Part shown: positions 55,811-64,000 of the stretch, in pieces
Layout of the letters: every line of letters starts with the position of its first letter
Numbering within the stretch: position 1 is the first letter of the stretch
Source: Ryuthela nishihirai
Taxonomy: Eukaryota > Arthropoda > Arachnida > Araneae > Heptathelidae
Direction of reading: 5' to 3'
NCBI GenBank assembly: GCA_038380435.1
Contig: JAWZYU010000025.1
Coordinates: forward strand, 51,902,691 to 51,966,690
DNA length: 64,000 nt
Translations under genes and position numbers: made by a program
The notes under the pieces: generated by a model
What the model was told of the DNA's origin: nothing
The model's input: the letters and a program-made list of their open reading frames with translations, nothing else
Database searches by the model: none

Positions 55811-58439
55811 AAACTAAAATGTCTACTAATGAACAGACAGACAGCAAAGTAAAAACGTTAGCTCTTTTTTTAATGAGCTAAAAATGTGGAAGAAAAGTAA
55901 TCTGAGGTTAGAAATTGGATTCTAAGTAGAGACTTGAATTTTCAACAGAACATGGAGAAGAAATACACATATAAATTTAGGATTGGAGGTGAAGAATTTC
56001 AGAAATTACAAGGAATCAAAATCTGTTAAAAAGAGACAAATCTTTCAAAAGTATTGAGCATGTCACTTATGATAACTCCCAGATTTTGAAAACCCAGCAG
56101 CAATAATCTGCTCACAGTCCAAATGGGGCTATATGCAGCAGTTATTGCCGCTCATGGTGACTACACAAGATCTGATTTTTTTGTATTCCACAAGTCTAAC
56201 TGAGTTGTATTTTTAATCATTTGATCCTTGTAACATAAGCTATGTATTCACTAAATATGGCTTTGATATCTTTTGTCTTTCCTGGTGTTGCACTTTTAAT
56301 GGTCAGCAGTATATTCCTCGTTCTCTTCAGATCAAACATCTATAAATTGGCTATATCGATATAGGCTAACTGGAGATTCATCAGAAAACAGTATATCAAG
56401 GATCCAAATAACATGTTAGCAGCACCAGTTTAGATGACCTTTTCAGTGGTTGAGGGGTAAGGACACAAACCACTGGCTTTCTAGAGCTCACTTACATTAA
56501 GCCTTCATGACACTTCTGCTGGAATATAGATCCCTGTGGAAATAGAAACCTTTAGAGTTACTGAAGAGACAGTTGAAGAAAAGACAAACAACAGTCAGTT
56601 AAGGTTGAAGTAACTCTCAGATGACTGTGGCCAGCACTTCTAGTAATGGTTCCTGTCTCCTGGAACTGTTTTCAAAGTGTACAAAATCTTGGACCCATCA
56701 GTCAAGTACCTGGGGAATTGCAGGGGACTGAAATCTATTAAAACAGATATGAAACCTTTTCAGCAGTTTGTGTAGTAATAAAACTATCACCAACAATGAG
56801 CAAAAATGGACTGCGGAAGAGCAAACATCAGCATACCTTGCTGATGTTTGCTCTTCTGCATTAAAATAAAAACATGCATTCTCGATTGATGCTTAGGCAG
56901 GTATGTATACTCCACCTATTGACCTGTATGTGCTAATTATATATATTACATTTTTTAACCCTCTATCACATAAAATGGCTTCTAATGTCAGCAGAAGTAA
57001 TAGAGGTAGTAGAGGTGAAAATAAGCAACCTTGGCAATACATCAGAATAATATAATAGCATTGTAAAATGTGAAAATCAAAATGTTACTATGAATTCAAC
57101 AATGGATAGTATAAGATCTATGATATTAAGATACAAAAAAGTACCCATTGAGACAATTTGTAGTTGAATCAGATACTCAGAAAGGTATTTCAAAAAGCCA
57201 AACATAGAAAATGCATAAGTTACATGTGTTAGATAGTTTTAAGTGGTTTAAAGCAAAGTGGTCTGAAGGAATGCCAATGACAAAATCTGTCTTAATTAAA
57301 CTAGAAGAATGTATATTGCCTCTCCTGTAAATAGTAATTTTATTTTCAAATAGAATTAAGTTTTCATTTACCTACTTTTATACTTCTTAAAAGTATTAAT
57401 TTGAACCAATGGATGATGGAGGAAATGAAAATTGTAGCATTTTATTAGTATTTATACAACATAAAAGTACAGAAGGCACTTCATTTACGATGGTTTGATT
57501 TACGCTGATTTGAATATCTGCCAGTTTGAGAATTTCCTAGTAATGTCCTTAGTTTCTCTCAAAAATTCTAGAAAATTATATTCTATGCTATTGCCACCAA
57601 AAAACGTTACTGCCCTACTGGGCAGGTAGACTCAACCTGCCTCAAAGGTTCTACTGTCTAGAACCTGGACAAAAGGTCACAATATAAATACTGGTGAACC
57701 GAGCATTGTGTCTCAGTATCTTAGATTACAGAAAGGTATTATATGTTGCATTCAGTAGTGGCTCTTTACTTAAAAGTGAGTTTATTTTAAAACTTGGTTT
57801 ACAAACTTGAATACTGTACTGTGTTTATAATTATCCATGCAAATCTATAATGATTGAAGAAACGATATAAGTGTTAATATATTGAACTGAAGTTTTTGAA
57901 CTGTTTCAGTCTCCAGAACTATAACTGGTTAGTCTCATTCATCTTTCACAAAATTATTCAAATTTAGTCCAATTATTATTCAAATAGTTCAAGAATGGAG
58001 GGTGGGCAATCACATCCTCCTGTTTGTAGGGAGCTACATATCACTTTTTCCACTGTAACAACAATCGTAAAAAATGCTGATAAAATAAAACAGACAATGG
58101 AAACTGCAAGAAGGGAAACTGCTACAACTCTTAGATACTCACGTGGTCCTGTGATTGGAAAAATGGAACAATTACTCTCATTGTGGGTTGTGACAAGTTA
58201 AATGAAACATTCCTCTCATACAAAGTGTTATTTGCAATAAAATGAAGAGTTTAATAAGCTAAAAGGAAGGGAGTGATAAAACTTTCACAGCAATCAATTA
58301 TTGTATGAGTCTCAATTTTCATACACCTGGAACACATCTCATTGAAATATATTACAATTTGGATTTCATTTATGCCAATTCGATATACCCTGGTATCCCC
58401 AGGAAACTAACCACCCAGGCATGAATCAAGGGCTTAGTA
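55811..58439. other. No gene identified; one hairpin
   Basis: Apart from the hairpin at 56812-56860 and a weak repeat match near 57430-57480 (GTAGCATTTTATTAGTATTT), nothing is supported. Confidence 0.4.
56812..56860. repeat. 49-bp near-perfect hairpin
   Basis: GAAGAGCAAACATCAGCA, loop TACCT, then TGCTGATGTTTGCTCTTC, extended by TGCG/TGCA with one mismatch. GC content is above background. A precursor-miRNA-like length is possible, but the stem is too perfect and short for a usual pre-miRNA. Confidence 0.8.
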
Positions 58440-58610
58440 TATTTCTCTTTCTGCCATAAAAAATGAAAATGTTGCTCTTCTCACACCCCTTCTAAAAAAG
58501 GGAGCAGATTATTGCTACCAGTAGAATATCTCTTCACACTCTACTACCAAAATTTCAAATTACTATCATAAATACGTCACTTGAAATAGTCATTAAAAAT
58601 TTTGCTGTTT
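58440..58610 (-). repeat. Partial unit of the ~300-bp repeat
   Basis: CTCACACCCCTTCTAAAAAAGG, TAGAATATCTCTTCACACTC and TACTACCAAAATTTCAAA match the array unit reversed. Confidence 0.65.
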
Positions 58611-58638
58611 CCATATTTAGTGAAACCTTTAGGCACAC

Positions 58639-58639
58639 T

Positions 58640-58710
<71 letters not shown>

Positions 58711-59210
58711 GAAGCAGCCATGGGCTACAAAAGTCAAACCAGATTGTGCGATTTATTGCTCCAAACACATCTCTCCTGACCTGCATCTGCCGCATCTTGC
58801 CACTGTACACCAATTCTAACAAGGTCCTGTTTCACATTGTCTGCCCACCGCATACAAGGTCTCCCCTCTTTCTGAGGCCTTTAGGCACACTGTTCATAAC
58901 CCTATTTGCTAATCTATAGTTATGCATACAAGCAACAACATGGGCAAACCAACGGAGTCTCTCTCTGTACAATATGCTGCTCAAAGGAGGTTGCTGACTC
59001 CTTTGCCTAACTCATTACTTACAAAGTTGAACCACCTAATGCCCAAGATACTGCATAAGCATCTAGAATCAAAGTATCATGTTTCCTGTTATCTTGTCTA
59101 CAAAGGGTTCAAGTTTCACTACCATAACTAACTCTAGAAAGAACCAAACTATTATAAAGTCTAATTTTAGTCTTTAGGTGTATATGCCTATTTCTCCACA
59201 CTCTCCACAG
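58639..59210 (-). mobile_element. RTE-like LINE 3' end with (ATC)n tail
   Basis: (ATC)n at 58639-58708 is the 3' tail. Above it: VRIGVQWQDAADA-like and RGRPRMRWADNVKQDL-like readings, LILDAYAVSWALGGSTL, and TKIRLYNSLVLSRVSYGSET (59109-59180). Short 3' repeats are typical of RTE/BovB-like LINEs. The poly-Asp and poly-Met frames over the tail are not genes. Confidence 0.75.
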
Positions 59211-59399
59211 ATTCTTAACCCTTAACCAGCCGCAGCTGGGTGTACCACTTTCACTTTTCTGATTATGGGAGCTACCAGTCAGTCTACAATTTTGTAGTGC
59301 AAGATAGTAAATTTCATTTTTTTTTAAACACAAATCGGCATTTTTTAAACTATTTATTGCAGTAATGCCCTTAATCAATACCCTACTTGTCCTAATAGA

Positions 59400-60110
59400 A
59401 AGCATTACAAAGAGCTTAATAAAAGTGTAAAGGATCAGTTAACAGCTGATAAGAATCTTTGGCTTGATTGACAAAGTCAAGGAAGCAGTTAGAGGGTACA
59501 ACAACAGAGAGCTGTACCAAATAGTTAATGTCTGTGTGGTAGAAAACAGATAAGTATATAAGGATTGAAGGAAAAACAACCTAAGTTTATTGCAGGTGAA
59601 TTTCTGTAATGGCTAGGTGGGCTGCGCATTTCAGTGATCTCCTAAACAATGTGGTTAGTTCTACTCCCATTGTTTGTAATGATGATGGATGCATTACTGG
59701 CTTTAATGTTGGCTCTATAACACAGTCTGAAGTTATTTTGGCTATTTCTAAACTTAAACTACATAAATCCCAGGGGTAGATGAAATTACGATGGAAATGC
59801 TTAGAGCTGGAAATGTTTCAGTTACCATATGGATGACTGAAATTTTGAATATCTTTTATGATAAAAGCATGGTTCCTAAGGATTTTACCAGAGCAATTAT
59901 TATTACTATTTTTAAAATGGTGATTGCAGTTCTCATGATAACTATAGGGGTATCAGCCATCTTTCTGTTCCAGGTAAAGTTTTTTGCATGATTGTGTGCT
60001 TAATAGAATTAAGAATCTGGTTGATGGAAACCTGCATAATGAGCAGTGTGGATTCAGAAGACATAGGGGATGTGTGGGGAATTATTTTTTACTGCTTTTC
60101 AAATGTACAC
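59400..60110 (+). pseudogene. RTE-like reverse transcriptase fragment
   Basis: ARWAAHFSDLLNNVV-like start across frames, then SEVILAISKLKLHKSQG, DEITMEMLRAGNVSVTIWMT and FYDKSMVPKDFTRAIIITIF (finger and palm entry motifs). After a frame change NRIKNLVDGNLHNEQCGFRR then HRGCV, the Q-GFR motif. The catalytic YADD box is not reached. Inactive. Confidence 0.75.
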
Positions 60111-61202
60111 CGAGATTATAAAGAATAGTTTGAAATGATCGAAAATGAAGTCAGTGATCTCAAATGGCAGAGATTGAAGAATCATAGGATTATATGATTA
60201 GCCTAAAAGCAGAATTTTTAAAAGGTAGAACTTATTTTAGTGATAATTTTGATGATATTTTAACCAAATATACTAATTAACATTAGGATATTGTGATTTT
60301 TAGAAGAAACTTTTGCCGAAATTTTAAAAATAAAGTTTTCCATAGTAGTTATGCAGTTTTATATTAAAACGATTCATTCTCAATTTCAGTGCTTGAGTGA
60401 AACTTAAATGCTTTGAAATATTTTTATTCAACTTTTTTCACAGTTCTTTATCTTTTTTTAGATATATTTCTCAGTTCTTATTTAAATTATCTTGTTTTTA
60501 AATTGAAACAAATTTTTTGATACTACTCTCCTTAGGCTTAGAGTTTGCCAATCGCCATTTTATTAATCACAATTAAATGCTCTTTCTTTTGGAATATAAC
60601 ATGAGTATTTCCCTTCATTATTTACATCAGGATGAGGTTCTAAAGTTGTGTATTTTATTTTCTGCAAATACTTCAAAATTAACTTGGCCACCACAGTGAG
60701 ACCAGTTTCAGAAACCTGACACTTTAAGGGTTAAGTCCCAATGGTGCTGTACTATCAGAATTTTACTGAACATGCATTATTCTGGGTTGAGTGCCTCATG
60801 AAAAATAAAATTTTGTTTATGATATAAAGCAGAAAGTTTTTTTTTTTTTTTGAGATCTTATTTGGTTAAATAAAATTCCATGACCTCAAAGAATTTCAGA
60901 CTCCCTTTAGATAAAACTTCAGATTAAACAATTATGCATTCAATATTTTTGTTTTTATAACAATGAAAAATTTAATCATGGTATGATAGTGATCCAATTT
61001 CCAGCTGAAAACCCTAGTTATTATACTTAACATAATAGGAATATTAGGAAAATTACAACCTAATCAGCTGACAAAAGATGAACAAAATCTAGAATGTGTT
61101 CCACAAGCTCAGTAAACCTAAAATTATTACATAATATTCAGTATATACAGCACAGTCAAGAATGGCTAAAGTGATATATTATTTTTATTAACTGTTTGAA
61201 AA
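60111..61202. other. No gene; possible TTAA-element right end
   Basis: AT-rich. ACACTTTAAGGGTTAA at 60720-60735 resembles a TTAA-type right end, and TTAACCCTTAACCAGC at 59216 a left end. See findings. Confidence 0.35.
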
Positions 61203-61436
61203 CATTATTTTTATTAGCTGTATTAAAATAAAATAAATAAAAAATAAATACCCCTTCAAGCAGCTGCTTGCCACAGAGGTCTGACAGGAGCCTGTCAGTT
61301 TATATGCCATAGTAGAAGGTCTGTGAGGGTGGCAGGACCTCAGCAGAACAACAACACATACATCCATGCCTTACCCAAGGCTCGAACCCAGGTCCCTTAG
61401 AGCAGTAGCCTAGCGCGCTAACCACTCAGCCAGGGG
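61203..61436 (-). mobile_element. SINE family D, full copy
   Basis: On the minus strand: GGTTAGCGCGCTAGGCTACT (box A end) and GGTTCGAGCCTTGGG (box B), the body, and a T-rich tail at 61203-61250. Flanked by AACTGTTTGAAAA (61190-61202) and AACTGTTTGGAAAA (61438 onward), a target duplication of about 13 bp. Confidence 0.88.
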
Positions 61437-61551
61437 AACTGTTTGGAAAATGAACTAATGCTGATTTAACTAATTCTGACAGTATCAGAATTTAATATTG
61501 AGTTATGTTGGCATTAATTCATTTTTCAGTGTTAGATGTAACACTTTAAAT

Positions 61552-61752
61552 CAGTGGTTCTCAACCTTTTATGCTTCATGTACCCCCTGGAAATGTGTGT
61601 GTAACTGGCGTACCCTTTATATACATAGATAAAACTATAGTTATAGTATAATAATGCCAACTTAGCGACTTTGTTACTAGATCTAGTGACCTTTGAGCTC
61701 TCACGGCGTACCCCAAAAGATTTTACCGTGTACCCCACATTGAGAACCCCTG
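61552..61752. mobile_element. hAT-like MITE (family 2), 201 bp
   Basis: CAGTGGTTCTCAACCTTTTA to TTGAGAACCCCTG, with flanks CTTTAAAT and CTTCAAAT (7 of 8). About 85-90% like 43563-43773 apart from the C run. Confidence 0.88.
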
Positions 61753-61927
61753 CTTCAAATTATTACATAATTTATTACTGACGATGTGCACTGGATGTCA
61801 CCAAAAGTACTTAAGATATTGAAGGTACTAAAGTATAATGAAGGTTAATTTCAGCTACAAATTTATAATAAGCTCATGAAGAGGAATAAAAAACACTAGA
61901 ATGGCATCCAAAGATGTTAAAACTTAC

Positions 61928-62031
61928 ATATCTTCTGTTTCACTGCATCCGACTAACAGTCTAGTAATCAACTGCTCCACTGAGGCAAAATCATCCACTT
62001 CTCCCTCCTCAAGTAAAGCTGCTTCCAATTC
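61928..62031 (-). CDS. CECR2: CECR2-like exon: N-terminal helix region
   Basis: 104 bp, 34 codons plus 2 bases, starting in phase 0. Acceptor TATATTTAG before GAATTG; donor GATAT/GTAAGT. It encodes ELEAALLEEGEVDDFASVEQ then LITRLLVGCSETED(I). Vertebrate CECR2 has IEELEAALHRDDVEFISDLI then ACLLQGCYQRRDI. ELEAAL and LL-GC-----DI match. The preceding exon should encode a WWEVP-IAHFCSLFR-AF-L-DFDIE segment and is not visible in 62032-64000, so the start codon is off the window. Confidence 0.9.
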
Positions 62032-62361
62032 CTAAATATAAAAACACTAAACTGAATGCATAAAAATTATTACTTTTATATATATATATTTCTCTACAAA
62101 ACTAATCCTTGAAGTCACATATTTTTTTTTAATGAACTATGTTTATAGAGATTATTACATTATTATTGTTGCTACACTGTTTTAACTTAAAATGGTACCA
62201 GTCTACAGAGAACATGTGTAGTCAAGTTATGCTTTTATTTTACATGTGTTCCAATTTTATTTTACAAAAAATTCTTTAAAATATTATACCTATGTGTCAT
62301 AAGTGCAATGTTTTTAACTACTTTTAACTCTGTCAGCAGTAAATGAGGTGAACACACAGTG

Positions 62362-62749
62362 TTGGGTTGGGTTGTTTTACCTCTGAGCGGCACTTTTTGC
62401 ACACCATGGGCTAAATGGCCAGGTCACATGGACCCCGAAGGCTCAGAGAAGGTTGGGGGAGGGGACCCACTGGAACAGCTGTTGGGAGACAGATGGTAGC
62501 CTCCCGTCAAGGCCATCCAGCGTGTTCTTTAACGTGCACAGGGTATGGCTCTCCCGCACACGGGGCCACGGCTTAACGTCCCATCCGACGGACGGCGGTC
62601 TTTCCAAGCCCATCGGTGTCCCCTACTGACCGTGGGCAGGGCGGGGAAATTTTGCGGAGATAAATCTCAACGCTGACCCAGCTGGGACTCGAACCTGGGA
62701 ACTACAGATTACGAGCCTGGCGCGCTACCAACTGAGCCACCCCCGCCCC
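62362..62749 (-). mobile_element. SINE family A, youngest full copy
   Basis: 388 bp with a perfect 11-bp duplication AACACACAGTG (62351-62361, 62750-62760). Minus strand: GGTGGCTCAGTTGGTAGCGC (box A), CAGGCTCGTAATCTGTAGTT (anticodon arm), GGTTCGAGTCCCAGCTGGGT (box B), then GCCGTCCGTCGGATGGGACG and the tail GAGGTAAAACAACCCAACCC. It sits 331 bp upstream of the exon at 61928-62031. Confidence 0.95.
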
Positions 62750-62760
62750 AACACACAGTG

Positions 62761-64000
62761 TAAAGAAACTAAGTTTAATATTTCATAATACTGGGAGGTC
62801 ACTTAGCATTAATTCTAGTTTAACCCTGTTAGTGCTACTGAAACAGTCTTTGCACTTACATAGCCCTTAATCCTTTTGTCCAGTTTAGCTTCACAGTGAA
62901 AGGGTAAGATAAAGCAACAATAATGAAACAGCAAGGTAAAATTTAATCATGTGTATTGTCTGATAGTAATTGCTGAAAGATATGGTGTTATATTGAGAAA
63001 CTTTAGTTACCAAAATTGACATGGGAATATAAGGAAAAAAAAAACATGAAGCTTGTTACATGTCTACCATGTGTCCAGTGAATTGTAAAGCATACAGATT
63101 TAGTCTAGTTGGGGGATGATAAAATCCAAACGTTTTTATCAAAAAATGTATATTGCATTAATAATGCAACTCATATAACTTTTTTGTATAGGACATCCCA
63201 ACAGATATTCAATATTGCAAACTTTATCAATTCAGTCTCTTTCATTTATAAGTCTTCCATCTTGCTTTTTCTGTCCTATAGCAAGTTCTCGAAGCCACAC
63301 TACCAGAGTTTCTTATCAACTTTGATTATGTGAGGTTACAGCTATTAAGCCTATAACAAAAGATTGATATATTTGATATATATTGATATAAAAGATAATA
63401 AGCTGGTAAGGGTATAAAAAGAAGTTGATAAGCATAATACACTTACCAACATCATCTGATTTGAATTTTTTTCTTCAGCATTACCTCTAATTTATTGAGA
63501 GAGGTAACATTCCTTACCTGTATGGACTTTGTGATGAAAAATCTTTTTTCAATTTATCTTTAATAAAAGCAATCCTGTAATGAAACAACTTTACATCTGT
63601 TTCCCCACAAAACTCTATAACCTTTGGAAATCAGATATTTTTTAAATGAACTGTGTTTACAAAAATGATTCCATTATTATACTTGTTACATTGTTTTAAC
63701 CCTAAAACTGTAGTAGTCTAGAGCCAGAAAGTTGGGGGAGACAGAATTAATGATATTGATATACAGTAAAACCTGGTTAATTTGAAATTCCTGGAAAAAA
63801 CAGAAGTGTCTATTGAATAAATGCAAAAATATAAGATACAAAATATAGATATGGCTTACCTTATAATGTGATATTAAATCCAATTACAAAAGATTTATTT
63901 TCAAAACTAAACACAAAATTTCATTTCACTAACAAACAATACAAACTGTAGCATTATCACAGCTAACAGCTAAGTTCTTAATATACATAGTATAAGATAA
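62761..64000. other. No gene identified
   Basis: Presumed intron upstream of the first visible exon. Nothing supported. Confidence 0.4.

Larger units (their letters stand above)
4134..62031 (-). other. CECR2: CECR2-like gene, internal portion (7 exons, 6 introns)
   Basis: Gene span from the first to the last exon found. CECR2 proteins are nuclear; in mammals they pair with ISWI ATPases (SNF2L/SNF2H, CERF complex) to move nucleosomes. Seen here: seven minus-strand exons with AG/GT borders and compatible phases, encoding in order the N-terminal helix region, the DDT domain with its WHIM-like follow-on, a lysine-rich linker, a TEEEW-like helical region and a charged coiled coil. The order and residues match my memory of vertebrate CECR2 from about residue 45 to just before the bromodomain. 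The first exon(s) and the bromodomain exons are outside the window. Introns are 12.5, 6.5, 5.5, 18.5, 4.4 and 9.5 kb and are full of transposons. Family identity is confident; orthology to fly dikar is inferred. Confidence 0.88.

Noticed and set aside
58555..58822. Frames with long poly-Met and poly-Asp runs
   Set aside because: They are translations of the (ATC)n tail of an RTE-like LINE, not genes.
63440..63560. Consensus donor GTTG/GTAAGT on the minus strand as a possible upstream CECR2 exon
   Set aside because: The in-frame sequence meets a stop after about 15 codons and lacks the expected WWEVP...FDIE peptide.

Overview
This is animal nuclear DNA: AT-rich, with large introns and dense transposon fossils. 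There are no operons, Shine-Dalgarno sites or long uninterrupted ORFs. The only host gene I can support is a CECR2-type chromatin-remodelling gene (DDT domain plus bromodomain family; the fly relative is dikar), read on the minus strand. Seven consecutive internal coding exons can be placed by splice sites and reading phase: 62031-61928, 49399-49207, 42689-42565, 37054-36938, 18434-18245, 13879-13790 and 4284-4134. Together they give 970 coding bases, or 323 residues plus one base, with no stop and matching phase at all six junctions. The 5' start lies beyond the right edge and the bromodomain beyond the left edge. Introns are about 4.4 to 18.5 kb. The LINE gag and pseudogene families look arthropod-like, perhaps chelicerate, but the species cannot be named from this window.

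Almost everything else is repeats inside the introns. Four tRNA-like SINE families occur: A (tRNA-Met-like, 8 copies, three with good target duplications), B (tRNA-Gly-like, about 6 copies), C (2 copies) and D (Ser/Leu-like D arm, 3 copies). LINEs include a CR1/Jockey-like element with a PHD finger in ORF1 (26700-29957), several pieces of an RTE-like element (23693-24734, 29958-30165, 31090-35755, 54130-55480, 58640-59210, 59400-60110, 17905-18181) and a Jockey-type gag fragment (44400-45290). DNA transposons include a Tc1 relative with DD36E spacing (12446-13673), other mariner fossils, two pogo/Tigger-like elements (50231-52247, 37771-38486), two hAT-like MITE families with 8-bp duplications, and a TTAA-flanked piggyBac-like family with three 2 kb copies and a 239-bp MITE.

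The least explained structures are large inverted repeats. Three of them (83-299, 21624-21848, 52860-54142) pair tRNA-like modules head to head. There are also near-perfect small palindromes, including an 83-bp hairpin MITE with two full copies and one half copy. Nesting is clear: SINE A inside LINE ORF1 and inside RTE, and TTAA elements inside RTE at TTAA sites. This gives a relative insertion order.

I found no defence system, CRISPR array, functional tRNA or rRNA gene, or non-transposon operon-like system.
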